Numbered from the stretch's first letter, positions 7,329 through 15,686 are shown. The stretch: DNA of 45,887 nucleotides from Candidatus Saccharimonadota bacterium (GCA_017432225.1 JAFRJN010000003.1:1-45887), one strand, 5' to 3'. The notes: a model not told the origin generated them from the letters alone. Made by a program: numbers and translations.

Positions 7329-8089
7329 GGCTTAATTATAACACACTTTCCGGGCTTTAGGCTGCTTAATTGATATTTTCCAAAGCTGGTTCGGTGCAAC
7401 TTTTTTACTTGGTAGCCGAGAGCGGCGAAAGTGCGGCGGATCTGGCGATTACGCCCTTCGGATAATTTGACAATATATTTATCATTTTCATGAATTATAA
7501 TAAACTTACTGGGGCCGTCGTCGAGCATGATGCCGTAGTCGGAAATCATTTGCTGATGCAGAGGCTCTAGGGGCCTGTCGAGCTCGACTTCGTAAATCTT
7601 TTCTTTATGGAACTTCGGATGGGTCATCTGAAAAGCAAAATCGCCGTCGTTCGTCAGCAAAATCAGGCCGGAACTGTCTTTGTCGAGGCGGCCGACGGTT
7701 TTTAACTTTTTATATTCTTCTGGCAATAAGTCGTAAAGCGTGGGGGCTGGCCCTTGAGCGCGACGAGAGCAGACGTAGCCGACCGGCTTGTTAAACGCAA
7801 TATACAAGTAGTCCGTGTCAAACGGGATTATACTTCCGTTATACCATACTTTGTCATTTTTGTCAATACGGGCGCCGAGTTCGGCTATTTTGTCATTGAT
7901 TTTAACCTTTTTATTTTCAATCAAAATATCGGCTTCGCGACGAGAAACTCCGATGCGTTCGGCGAGAAACTTATTCAAGCGAAAAGACCCCTTCGGACAC
8001 GGGTCGCTTCGGCCCGTCGTTACGGGCGAAGCGCCCTCTTCCTCGGTCGTAACCTCCGGACGGTCCTCAGGGGTCATTTTCGCTTTCAT
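7325..8089 (-). CDS. RluB/RsuA-family pseudouridine synthase
   Basis: 254 aa, converts a uridine in rRNA to pseudouridine. An S4 RNA-binding domain starts at about residue 37 (FRLNKFLAERIGVSRREAD), followed by the catalytic domain with the invariant aspartate in GRLDKDSSGL and QMTHPKFHKEKIYEVEL. The first ~36 residues precede the normal family start and are encoded mostly by fold-back copy B (EVTTEEEGASPVTTGRS). The element sits between the ATG and the S4 domain. Overlaps are ATGA on both sides (with the response regulator upstream and the FtsA-like gene downstream). Whether it acts as RluB, RsuA or RluF cannot be decided. Confidence 0.92.
   Translation of the reverse strand: MKAKMTPEDRPEVTTEEEGASPVTTGRSDPCPKGSFRLNKFLAERIGVSRREADILIENKKVKINDKIAELGARIDKNDKVWYNGSIIPFDTDYLYIAFNKPVGYVCSRRAQGPAPTLYDLLPEEYKKLKTVGRLDKDSSGLILLTNDGDFAFQMTHPKFHKEKIYEVELDRPLEPLHQQMISDYGIMLDDGPSKFIIIHENDKYIVKLSEGRNRQIRRTFAALGYQVKKLHRTSFGKYQLSSLKPGKCVIIKP
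7977..8085 (-). repeat. In-frame fold-back palindromic element, copy B (in pseudouridine synthase)
   Basis: 109 bp. Arms 7977-7991 (AAGCGAAAAGACCCC) and 8070-8085 match except for one bulged base, extending to about 7998/8063. The core is nearly identical to copy A but is translated from the opposite strand. The inner hairpin is CGCTTCGGCCCGT with ACGGGCGAAGCG. The arms differ completely from those of copy A. Confidence 0.92.
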
Positions 8090-8463
8090 TGTTGTCTATC
8101 GCCTAAAACTTCGTGTATCGCATTTACCACATCTTCGATGCCAACCTGGGATTTGACGAGGTAGCGGTCGCAGCCGAGGCGCTCGCCGCGGAGCCTTTGG
8201 TCGTCAGCGGAAAGGGCAGTCATCATAATGACTTTGATTCCGGCCGTTTCTGGAGTATTGCGGAGAATGTCGAGCATATCAAATCCAGAAATTTTCGGCA
8301 TCATCACATCCGAGAGAATTAAGTCTGGCTTCTCACGCACGGCCACAGCCAAAGCTTCTTCGCCGTCTCCTGCCGAGACTACCTCGTAGCCTTCGGCAGT
8401 AATTCTAATGCTGTAAATCTCACGCAGCGCCGCGTCGTCCTCTACTACCATTACTTTTGTCAT
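8086..8463 (-). CDS. Stand-alone response regulator (CheY-like receiver)
   Basis: 125 aa consisting only of a receiver domain with no output domain. The acidic pair is VVEDD (Asp9/10), the phosphorylated residue is Asp52 (LILSDVMMP), the signalling Thr is at 82 (MMTAL) and the conserved Lys is 104 (YLVKS). It probably acts by protein contact, or as a phosphate relay for the kinase encoded directly upstream. Start and stop overlap both neighbours as ATGA. Without an output domain it should not be a DNA-binding regulator. Confidence 0.95.
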   Translation of the reverse strand: MTKVMVVEDDAALREIYSIRITAEGYEVVSAGDGEEALAVAVREKPDLILSDVMMPKISGFDMLDILRNTPETAGIKVIMMTALSADDQRLRGERLGCDRYLVKSQVGIEDVVNAIHEVLGDRQQ

Positions 8464-9767
8464 TTGTTTCCTCCTTCTATATTAAATTTATTTTGTACTT
8501 CTGGTGCTGCTTGTGGAGCAGTCGGCGGAGCTTTGGTCTGCATCATTTGAGCGTTCTCCACGGCGATCATACGTTTCTGATACTCTTCGGCGGAAATGCG
8601 GGGCAAAGAGACATAGAAGGTTGTGCCTTGGCCGACTGTAGATTCTGCCGAAACATGGCCACCCATCGCCTCGACGCGCTGTTTAACGATATAAAGTCCG
8701 AGACCGGTACCGCCGATCTCGCGAGTATCGGTATTATCGGCACGATAAAACTTTTGAAAGACATGAGCGAGGTCGGCCGACGAAATGCCGATGCCGGTGT
8801 CGGTGACATTAATAATAATATGCTCATCATCAGCCGTGACGTTGACGAAAATCGAGCCGCCCTCACCGGTATATTTAATGGCGTTGTCGATAAGATTATC
8901 CATTACCTCGCGGAGAAAATTGGGGTCAGCCGAGCCGTAAATCATTTGCTCGAGCCGGTGCTCATCTGGAGCAAGCGAAGTGTTAGCGCCAAAAACTAGG
9001 TTTAGGCTCTTTTCTTTGGCCTTGACTTCGTGGTCTAGGACAATTTGCTTGATAAAGCTAGACATTTCGATCGGCTGGAACTCGGGGCGGATGCGGCCGT
9101 CGTCGAGTTTGGTGACGTCGAGCAAATCTTGGAAAAGTTTGCCCAGGTGTTTTGACGCTTTGGACGCCGACTCGAGGTAGCCCCGTGCGCGGTCGTCAAT
9201 GGTGGCAGTCTGTGGGTTCAGACACAGAGTAATATACCCATCGATCGTAGCGACGGGGGTGCGCATTTCGTGAGAAGCGGTAGAGATAAACTCGGTGTGT
9301 TCACTCTCCTCGGCGAGCTCCTTTTCGATGTTACGGAAAGTAATAATTTTGTCGCCATTTTGAGTGGGGAGTACAGTGATGGCGATAGGGATGCGTTTGC
9401 CGGAATTGCCAGAGATTAATAGACAGTCATAATCCTCTAAAGCTTGACTTTGATTGACAGCGCGAACTAGCGGATTTTCTGCGGGTGGCATTTCGCGGCC
9501 ATCTTTGGTCTCGATTTTGAGAACTAGCTGATAATCAAGCCCGGTAGCGAGATTAGCGGTGCCGTACCCGGCCATGGTGGTAGCCGATGGGTTGATAAAA
9601 CGCACCGTATTGTTCTGGCCGAGCACCACGACGCCATCTTGGATATTATTCAAAGCCATCGTGGCAATCTGTTCTTCGCTGCTAACAGCCGGCATGATCG
9701 CCTGCATGACTGCGGGAGTTGGATCTACGGGCGGTTCGGGTTTTTTCTTATGAAAAATATCAAGCAT
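8460..9767 (-). CDS. Soluble PAS-domain histidine kinase
   Basis: 435 aa. No membrane span is visible, so sensing should be intracellular. A PAS domain covers about 33-147 (GVVVLGQNNTVRFINP), followed by the H-box FISTASHEMRTPVATIDGY (His166), the N-box DNLIDNAIKYT, DTGIGIS, FQKFYRAD and GGTGLGLYIVK. The C-terminus is a Met/Gln/Pro-rich tail. It is the first gene of a four-gene operon (kinase, regulator, pseudouridine synthase, FtsA/PilM-like), all joined by four-base overlaps, which suggests a link between a sensory input and ribosome or division/pilus functions. Confidence 0.95.
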   Translation of the reverse strand: MLDIFHKKKPEPPVDPTPAVMQAIMPAVSSEEQIATMALNNIQDGVVVLGQNNTVRFINPSATTMAGYGTANLATGLDYQLVLKIETKDGREMPPAENPLVRAVNQSQALEDYDCLLISGNSGKRIPIAITVLPTQNGDKIITFRNIEKELAEESEHTEFISTASHEMRTPVATIDGYITLCLNPQTATIDDRARGYLESASKASKHLGKLFQDLLDVTKLDDGRIRPEFQPIEMSSFIKQIVLDHEVKAKEKSLNLVFGANTSLAPDEHRLEQMIYGSADPNFLREVMDNLIDNAIKYTGEGGSIFVNVTADDEHIIINVTDTGIGISSADLAHVFQKFYRADNTDTREIGGTGLGLYIVKQRVEAMGGHVSAESTVGQGTTFYVSLPRISAEEYQKRMIAVENAQMMQTKAPPTAPQAAPEVQNKFNIEGGNK

Positions 9768-9822
9768 TTGGTTTTATTTTAACATAGGCGGATAAAAAAT
9801 GGTAGCGGTTAATAAAATAATG

Positions 9823-9831
9823 TGCTATGAT
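9823..9831 (+). promoter_or_regulatory. Extended -10 promoter, leaderless
   Basis: TGC-TATGAT ends six bases before ATG 9838. Confidence 0.55.
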
Positions 9832-9837
9832 GGTAAT

Positions 9838-11604
9838 ATGAATAAAGACGTCATTTATATTGAACCGGAAGAGGATATTACCGATATCATCGCCAAAATT
9901 GAGGGCGCCAAATCCAAAGTTGTGGCTCTGGTCCCACCCAAAAAGGCTGGCGTATTTCGGAGTATTGTAAATATCAAATTAATTACCAAGTCGGCGGCGG
10001 GGGCAAACAAAGTAGTAGTGCTAGTAACCACTGACCCGTCAATCGTGAAGCTCGCAGCGGCAACCAAAATGCCAGTGACCAAGGATCTCAAGACCGCGCC
10101 AGTGATTCCCGAGAATGAAGACGAGATCGAGGATAGTGAGACTGTAGACGTAGATGATGAGGCCGAGATTGAGGCCGAGGAAGAGTCTGCCGAGGATGGT
10201 GAGCCGAGCGAAGAAAAAGATGAAGAAAAGGATGGTAAAGAAGCCGAGGACGAGCCAGAAAAAGAGAAAGTAGAAGATTCAGAGGATCTAGAAGAAGCCG
10301 AGGAAGAAGAAACATCCAAAGGAAAGTCAGACAAGAAAGAAGACAAGAAACCGGCCAAAAAATCTGCCGGCAAGCTAGCAAACAGCAATAATCCGGTTCT
10401 GGAATGGATTGGCACGCATAAAAAAGCCGATATTGCTATCTGCTCTGGCCTGGTCATACTAATTATCGTGGCGATTTGGGCATTTGCGATTGCTCCAGCG
10501 GTGACGATTACTTTGAAGCTCGAGACTGTGACGGGTAATTTCTCCGAAAATGTCACTTTCACCCAGACTTTGGCCGACGAAAAGGTCTCCGAGGGGAAGT
10601 TCTATATTGAAGAGAAAAAGCAGGAGTCCAAATCAGAGGTAGAGTTTGAAGCCACCGGCACCAAAAACGTCGGCGATAAGGCTAGTGGCAAGATCAAAGT
10701 GACACATTATTTCCCGATAGATGAGGAAGGTGGCACCGTAACAATAGGTGATGGGGCTACCTTTACTAATTCTGGGCTCACTTACACTGTAACTAGTGGC
10801 GCGAGCGTGCACTGGGATGGCGATGTGACTGCCGCGGCTAAAGATTGCGAAAATTACTCTACCGCCGGATGGAAAAATAAAGGATGCGCGGTGTCGGCAA
10901 CTGTTACGGTGGCGGCGACAGATTCGGGAAGTAAATACAATATCGCTTCTACTTCTTCGGGATGGTCCTCCTCTGTGGCGGGTCTAGATGTGATCACTAA
11001 TGAAGCGATGACCGGCGGGTCCGACAAGAATGTGACCGTAGTCCAGCAATCTGACATTGACAAGGCAATGACTTCTGTCACTGCAGAGAATGAATCGGAG
11101 AATAAGAAGAAATTAATCGAGTCACTTGAAGAAGGGCAGTTTGCGATTGAATCTAGCTTTAAACAGACCGTCTCGGATCCAGTTTCTTCACCGAAGGTGG
11201 GCGAAGAGGTGGAGGATAGCAAAAAGGCTAAACTCACTGTCACCACTACAAGTACGATTTTTGTAATGGATGAGACCAAACTCAAGGAATTTATTGAGGA
11301 AAAAGCCAAACTTCAAGAGGGCTACAAAATTTACACGATGAATGACCCATTTGTAGAGAACTTTACAAATACTGATGCGGGCTACATTGGCAAGCTTAAG
11401 ACCTCTTATGTGGCTGGATCGACAATTACAGAGAACGAAGTGGTCGAAACCGTCAAGGGTAAGGGGATTGGTACGGCCAAGAGAGACCTCTCTGATAACT
11501 TTAGCGGTATCAAGACGATTACGATTGACACTTCCGTGCCTTGGGTCACCTCTGTACCAAGTAATGCCGAGAAGATTACTGTAAAGATCAACACCGAGGA
11601 GTAG
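9838..11604 (+). CDS. Baseplate J/gp47-like membrane protein of Patescibacteria
   Basis: 588 aa. The start at 9838 (MNKDVIYIEPEEDITDIIAK) is chosen because of the leaderless promoter. The N-terminal ~90 residues (KVVALVPPKKAGVFRSIVN, KVVVLVTTDPSIVKLA) match, from memory, a domain annotated in this phylum as baseplate J-like. About 91-170 is a very acidic then basic linker. One membrane span lies at about 199-221 (LVILIIVAIWAFAIAPAV). The rest is a Thr/Ser-rich beta-rich extracellular part with KVTHYFP- and TVTVAATDSGS-like strands. Role unknown; surface assembly is a guess from the name only. The family call rests on recall of the N-terminal pattern. Confidence 0.7.
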   Translation: MNKDVIYIEPEEDITDIIAKIEGAKSKVVALVPPKKAGVFRSIVNIKLITKSAAGANKVVVLVTTDPSIVKLAAATKMPVTKDLKTAPVIPENEDEIEDSETVDVDDEAEIEAEEESAEDGEPSEEKDEEKDGKEAEDEPEKEKVEDSEDLEEAEEEETSKGKSDKKEDKKPAKKSAGKLANSNNPVLEWIGTHKKADIAICSGLVILIIVAIWAFAIAPAVTITLKLETVTGNFSENVTFTQTLADEKVSEGKFYIEEKKQESKSEVEFEATGTKNVGDKASGKIKVTHYFPIDEEGGTVTIGDGATFTNSGLTYTVTSGASVHWDGDVTAAAKDCENYSTAGWKNKGCAVSATVTVAATDSGSKYNIASTSSGWSSSVAGLDVITNEAMTGGSDKNVTVVQQSDIDKAMTSVTAENESENKKKLIESLEEGQFAIESSFKQTVSDPVSSPKVGEEVEDSKKAKLTVTTTSTIFVMDETKLKEFIEEKAKLQEGYKIYTMNDPFVENFTNTDAGYIGKLKTSYVAGSTITENEVVETVKGKGIGTAKRDLSDNFSGIKTITIDTSVPWVTSVPSNAEKITVKINTEE

Positions 11605-11650
11605 TAACAGAGGTCGAGTAGTGGAGAAAATTAACGCGAGGAGATAAATT

Positions 11651-13039
11651 TTGAAGATTATCGGACTAGATATAGGCACCAAACGCATTGGCGTGGCCAA
11701 GGCGGACTCGAGCACGCGGATAGCCGTACCAGTAGGGTTTTTGCTCGCAGATGGTTCAGAATGGCAGGAAATCGCTAAAATCGCAAGTCTTAGCAACACC
11801 AATCTGTTTGTTCTGGGCTTACCACGCAGTAATGAGGGCAATGAGACCCAGCAGACTCTCTATGCGCGCCAGTTTGCTAAAAAACTCCGCGAAAAAATCC
11901 CAGAGGCCAAAATCCGCTTTCAAGATGAGTCTCTGACTTCGGTAGAGGCCGAAAATAGACTAAAAACGCGCAAAAAGCGCTACGAAAAGGGGGAGATAGA
12001 CGCCGAGGCGGCCTCGATTATATTGCAAGATTTTTTGGAAAATTTTAAAAAAAATGATATAGAGATAGAGAAAAAAGTAGAAAAAAATGATAATTTTTTA
12101 AAAAATAATGTAGAGAGCATTAAAACCGCAGTAGAAAAGGAAAGTGATAAGGTAAAAATGACCGCAAAAAAGACCAAACATAAGATGAAAAAATGGCCCT
12201 TTGTAACCCTGATTTCGATAGCCTTACTGGCGGCTGGGGTCGGGGGTGGAGTGTGGCTGATCCAGAGAGAGCAGGCGCGGCGCGAATATGAAGAATACGT
12301 CAAATGGGTAGAGTCGCAGACGGCGGAAGTGTTTAATTTTACTATTCGCCCAGGGGAGACGATTTTTGATATAAAAAAGGCTTTGATAGAGAAAGGTTAT
12401 CCTGCTTCAGAGGTGGAGGAGGCGTTTAATGCCGATTACGACTTTGATTTTCTCAAAAAACGGCCTGCAGGAGCGTCACTCGAGGGCTATCTATACGGGG
12501 AAACTTATGATTTTTACGAAACTGCCACGGTAAAAGATATTTTGACTAAATTCCTCACTGGGATGGGGAAGGTGATTTCCGAGAATAATCTGGAAGCGAG
12601 ATACGCCAAGCAGGGACTGTCGCTCTTTGATGGGATTACGCTGGCTTCGATCGTACAAAAAGAGTCGCCAGCCGGAGAACAGGCTACGGTAGCACAAGTG
12701 TTTTTGACTAGGCTCAAATATGGGTGGAGACTGGGTAGCGATGTAACGGTATCGTACGCTCTTGACGTGGTCGATCCAGAGCGAAATATTTACAAAGATA
12801 ATCAAGCGGCGCTACAGGTTGATTCGTGTTACAATACGCGAATTTACGCTGGGCTCCCCTGTGGGCCGATTGCCAATCCTAATCTGGCGGCGCTTTTGGC
12901 GGTGGCCGAGCCATCAGATACGGAGTACCTGTATTTCTTGACAGGGGACGATGGTTTGATGTATTATAGTTATACAGAGGCCGAGCATAATCAGAACGCT
13001 TACCTCCATTGCCGGACCCTCTGTAATATTTCATTATGA
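11651..13039 (+). CDS. YqgF-MltG fusion: RNase H-fold resolvase domain plus endolytic transglycosylase
   Basis: 462 aa, start TTG 11651 after GAGGAG (11638-11643). Residues 1-137 are a YqgF/RuvX-type domain (IIGLDIGTKRIGVAKAD, VLGLPRS, QDESLTSVEAE, DAEAASIILQDFL), which in other bacteria processes 16S rRNA ends. A Lys/Asn-rich AT-rich linker follows (138-180), then a membrane span at about 184-205 and an MltG domain (LASIVQKES with catalytic Glu338, VFLTRLKYGWRLGSDVTVSY, YNTRIYAGLPCGPIANP). MltG cuts new glycan strands in the wall. In many bacteria the two genes are neighbours; here no stop separates them. An internal ATG at 12158 could yield MltG alone. Confidence 0.9.
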   Translation: MKIIGLDIGTKRIGVAKADSSTRIAVPVGFLLADGSEWQEIAKIASLSNTNLFVLGLPRSNEGNETQQTLYARQFAKKLREKIPEAKIRFQDESLTSVEAENRLKTRKKRYEKGEIDAEAASIILQDFLENFKKNDIEIEKKVEKNDNFLKNNVESIKTAVEKESDKVKMTAKKTKHKMKKWPFVTLISIALLAAGVGGGVWLIQREQARREYEEYVKWVESQTAEVFNFTIRPGETIFDIKKALIEKGYPASEVEEAFNADYDFDFLKKRPAGASLEGYLYGETYDFYETATVKDILTKFLTGMGKVISENNLEARYAKQGLSLFDGITLASIVQKESPAGEQATVAQVFLTRLKYGWRLGSDVTVSYALDVVDPERNIYKDNQAALQVDSCYNTRIYAGLPCGPIANPNLAALLAVAEPSDTEYLYFLTGDDGLMYYSYTEAEHNQNAYLHCRTLCNISL

Positions 13040-14121
13040 CAAAGAAAACTAATCAAACTTTTGAAAATTTAAAGAAAATTGGGCCGTACTTTTTGGCGGC
13101 GGCGCTGACGCTTATGACGGTGATACTAGGTTCGATTGGTAAGAGCCAGTCGGGCACTACGCTAAATCTTGATACTTTTGCCAAGGCCGATTACGACATT
13201 TCGGTGGATCAGCTCTCCGAGATGTATGTGGTGGCGGACCTCTCTGATGCGCTGGGGCTAGCCTCGGCCTCGGACGTGGCGTCAAACTACGTGATAACAA
13301 CTTCGATGTACGACGCCGGCCAGACCGCTACAGGCAAGCTGGAGAAGCCAGCAATCACCAATATCGTGGTATCGCGCGGGGTGATTGAATATACCGTACA
13401 AGAAGGCGATACAATGGAGTCGATCGCAGCCAAGTATGGTCTGACTACCGACCAGATTCGTTGGTCCAACAACCTCAAGACCACCGCGGTAACACCAGGA
13501 AATGTACTAGTTTTGCCGAGTGTGCCCGGGATTGTCTATACCGTCAAATCTGGCGATACAATTGAATCGATTGCGTCGAAATATGGCTCGACGGCAGCAG
13601 AAATCACCGCGCTAAATGACCTTGAGGTTAGCGGCATCAAGGAAGGCGACAAAATCGTGATCAAAAACGGCTCCCTACCGGAGACAGAACGGCCAGAATA
13701 TGTGGCACCGAAACCGGTTACTTATCGGACGACTTATAGCTATTCGTATCTAGGTAATACTTCGGAGCGTCAAAATATCACCGTGCTCGGCCGGATTTAT
13801 GGACTGGGTGGGCCGTACGGGGCGGGACAATGTACACAATGGGCTTGGAGCAAACGCCAAGATCTGCCGTCTAACCTCGGCAATGCCAACACTTGGGCGG
13901 CGCGCGCAGCAGCGGCTGGGTATGTGGTAAACCGGACGCCTTCGGCAGGTGCGATTTTCCAGACTTCTTCTGGTTGGTATGGGCACGTAGGGTACGTGGA
14001 AGCGGTCAACCCGGATGGGTCAATCACAGTGACTGAAATGAACTATGGCTATTCGCCATATCTAGTGATTCGGGCGACAATTCCAGCCAGCTCGGTCGGC
14101 AACTTCAATTACATTCACTAA
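13036..14121 (+). CDS. Membrane-anchored LysM-LysM-CHAP peptidoglycan hydrolase
   Basis: 361 aa. An N-terminal signal/anchor is at about 13-33 (IGPYFLAAALTLMTVILGSIG). LysM1 is at about 117-161 (YTVQEGDTMESIAAKYGL) and LysM2 at about 168-212 (YTVKSGDTIESIASKYGS). A CHAP amidase/peptidase domain covers about 255-361 with Cys266 (GQCTQWAW), His317 (GHVGYVE) and EMNYG. It should bind glycan and cut stem peptides. It overlaps the YqgF-MltG gene (ATGA), so a glycan-strand enzyme and a peptide-cutting enzyme are made together, fitting wall remodelling or host-wall attack. Its stop overlaps that of the convergent obgE. Confidence 0.93.
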   Translation: MTKKTNQTFENLKKIGPYFLAAALTLMTVILGSIGKSQSGTTLNLDTFAKADYDISVDQLSEMYVVADLSDALGLASASDVASNYVITTSMYDAGQTATGKLEKPAITNIVVSRGVIEYTVQEGDTMESIAAKYGLTTDQIRWSNNLKTTAVTPGNVLVLPSVPGIVYTVKSGDTIESIASKYGSTAAEITALNDLEVSGIKEGDKIVIKNGSLPETERPEYVAPKPVTYRTTYSYSYLGNTSERQNITVLGRIYGLGGPYGAGQCTQWAWSKRQDLPSNLGNANTWAARAAAAGYVVNRTPSAGAIFQTSSGWYGHVGYVEAVNPDGSITVTEMNYGYSPYLVIRATIPASSVGNFNYIH

Positions 14122-15473
14122 TAGTCTTCTACTAGAGTAAATTCTTTGCCAGCGATACTGATGATCGAGTCGGGTTCGGCGCCGAGGGAAGTGAGTTCGC
14201 CGCGGATGCCCATTTTCTTCATAATGTCACGGAGGCGGTTAACGGAAGCGTAGTTGTTCATATCGGTGCGGCGGGCGAACTTTTCGATTTTCTCGCCGGT
14301 GACCACGAATTTGTCGTCTAGTTTCTCAATGTTCCAAGTATCTTTTAAGACTTCTTGATTTAGAGAAATAGTAGGGATGTCTTTAGAGAAATCTAAAAAC
14401 GACTTTTCTCGGGCCGCGTCCCTCGCGCCCGTCTTCACGGGGCTCGGGCGCTTATCCTCGGTAGCGACCTCCGGAATCCCTCGAAAAGTATTTTTAGATT
14501 TCCTACAAACCTGCCAGAGTTCTCTCAAAACTTCAGTAAGTCCCGTATGAGCGGCGCTAGAGATTGTGAAAATCTGGGCATCAGGATTTTTGGCAAGGAT
14601 TGAGGACATTTGCATTTTGATAATATCTTCGTCGATGCCTTCGCACTTGGTGAGAGCGACGATTTCGGGCTTCTCGCCTAGATTGCCGTATTTTTTGAGC
14701 TCGTTTCTGATGGTCTGATAAGCTAATCCAGCGTCGTCACTATAAACATCGATGAGATGGAGCAAGACCGCAGTGCGCTCGACATGGCGAAGAAAATCGT
14801 GGCCCAAGCCTTTACCCTCGGAAGCGCCCTCAATTAGCCCCGGAATATCCGCGATCAAAAGGTCATGGCCGTCCACTGTCGCCACACCAAGCTGGGGAGT
14901 GATGGTGGTAAAGGGATAATCTGCAATCTCGGGAGTGGCGTTGGAAACGACCGAGAGAAAAGTAGATTTACCGGCGTTCGGCAAGCCGACTAGACCGACA
15001 TCGGCCAGCATTTTGAGCTCAATTTTGGCGATAAACTCCTCGCCTGGCTCGCCGACCTCGGCAATAATAGGAGCCTGACGAGTAGAACTCTTGAAATGAG
15101 CGTTGCCAAAGCCACCCTCGCCACCTTTTGCGACGATAGCGGTCTGGCCGTCCTTAATGAGTTCGGCGACTATGGCATCGTCTTTATAAACCACAGTACC
15201 AATCGGCACTTCCACTATCAAATCTTCACCGCTACGGCCCGCGGAGCGCTGACCGGAGCCATTTTTGCCATCTTTGGCAGTCAAAATCGGAGTAAAACGG
15301 AAGTCGATCAAAGTATCGGTATCTTTGTCGGCTCGAAAAACAATATCGCCGCCTTTGCCACCGTCGCCACCGTCGGGGCCACCTTTAGGAATATAAATTT
15401 CGTGACGAAAAGATACGGCGCCGTCGCCGCCTTTGCCAGCTTTCAAACTCACTTCTGCTTTGTCTACAAACAT
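14118..15473 (-). CDS. obgE: GTPase Obg/CgtA
   Basis: 451 aa ribosome-assembly GTPase. The glycine-rich Obg fold covers about 1-155 (GGPDGGDGGKGGD). In the G domain are GLPNAGKST, DIPGLIEGA and the specificity motif TKCE. The C-terminal OCT-type domain ends VNRLRDIMKKMGIRGEL... Between them, residues about 322-362 (FRGIPEVATEDKRPSPVKTG, then ARDAAREKS) are encoded by fold-back copy C. This linker position should tolerate an insertion. The start at 15473 lies six bases after a -10 box, so a leaderless transcript is expected. Overlaps the convergent LysM-CHAP gene by four bases. Confidence 0.97.
   Translation of the reverse strand: MFVDKAEVSLKAGKGGDGAVSFRHEIYIPKGGPDGGDGGKGGDIVFRADKDTDTLIDFRFTPILTAKDGKNGSGQRSAGRSGEDLIVEVPIGTVVYKDDAIVAELIKDGQTAIVAKGGEGGFGNAHFKSSTRQAPIIAEVGEPGEEFIAKIELKMLADVGLVGLPNAGKSTFLSVVSNATPEIADYPFTTITPQLGVATVDGHDLLIADIPGLIEGASEGKGLGHDFLRHVERTAVLLHLIDVYSDDAGLAYQTIRNELKKYGNLGEKPEIVALTKCEGIDEDIIKMQMSSILAKNPDAQIFTISSAAHTGLTEVLRELWQVCRKSKNTFRGIPEVATEDKRPSPVKTGARDAAREKSFLDFSKDIPTISLNQEVLKDTWNIEKLDDKFVVTGEKIEKFARRTDMNNYASVNRLRDIMKKMGIRGELTSLGAEPDSIISIAGKEFTLVEDY
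14388..14502 (-). repeat. In-frame fold-back palindromic element, copy C (in obgE)
   Basis: 115 bp. Arms 14388-14399 (GAAATCTAAAAA) and 14491-14502 match perfectly; a small internal loop follows, then ACTTTTC/GAAAAGT and GGG/CCC. The core has inner hairpin GCCCGTC-TTC-ACGGGGC and tail CCTCGGTAGCGACCTCCGGA. Translated in the same relative orientation as copy B (B: SPVTTG; C: SPVKTG). Confidence 0.92.
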
Positions 15474-15479
15474 ATTTAT

Positions 15480-15488
15480 ATTATACCA
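15480..15488 (-). promoter_or_regulatory. Extended -10 promoter of obgE (leaderless)
   Basis: Minus-strand TGG-TATAAT ends six bases before the obgE ATG, downstream of the terminator of the small RNA. Confidence 0.65.
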
Positions 15489-15499
15489 TAAAAATTAAG

Positions 15500-15650
15500 A
15501 AATAAAAAGACGGCCTTTCGGCCGTCCCTAGCTGATGCGCGCCCACCCTAGGGCACATTGGTTTGTTTTAATCCGCTGTTTGTTTTTATTATTAATGTAA
15601 GTCTCCACACTCCACTAATCTTCAGTGGAACCCTGTGAAGCGTACCAGCT
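15500..15650 (-). ncRNA. Candidate small structured RNA (~150 nt), class unknown
   Basis: A consensus promoter points leftward into a gene-free stretch and an intrinsic terminator ends it. The predicted RNA begins with AGCUGGUACGC, which pairs with GCGCAUCAGCU (15540-15530; one mismatch, one wobble) as a closing helix. Inside are a strong hairpin (UCCACU-gaagauu-AGUGGA, 15629-15611, extended by UCACA/UGUGG), an A-rich unpaired stretch, and GCCCUAGGGUGGGC. Then GACGGCC-GAAA-GGCCGUC plus a U-run (15526-15503). SRP RNA and tmRNA motifs are absent. 6S RNA is possible from size and closing helix but unproven. Its terminator precedes obgE, so a terminated obgE leader is an alternative. Confidence 0.6.
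15503..15526 (-). terminator. Terminator of the small RNA
   Basis: Minus-strand GACGGCC (15526-15520), four-base loop and GGCCGTC (15515-15509), followed by TTTTTT. Confidence 0.85.
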
Positions 15651-15657
15651 TATTTTT

Positions 15658-15686
15658 ATAATAAAGCATAAGCGTGGGGGTGTCAA
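15658..15686 (-). promoter_or_regulatory. Strong promoter of the small RNA
   Basis: Minus-strand TTGACA (15686-15681), 17 bp spacer, TATTAT (15663-15658). The predicted start coincides with the first base of the closing helix. Confidence 0.8.

Noticed and set aside
7754-8164. Plus-strand frames across the rluB-like gene carrying the copy A-type peptide
   Set aside because: The peptide is present because the repeat is open on both strands; the real gene is on the minus strand with S4 and catalytic motifs.
9855-10562. 235-codon minus-strand frame antisense to the baseplate-J-like gene
   Set aside because: Its Ser-rich sequence is the complement of the Glu/Asp/Lys linker codons; it is a shadow frame.
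15500-15650. SRP RNA, tmRNA or RNase P RNA
   Set aside because: The conserved SRP tetraloop/GGAAGNAGCA region, the tmRNA tag and CCA end, and RNase P core motifs were not seen; length also does not fit RNase P or tmRNA.
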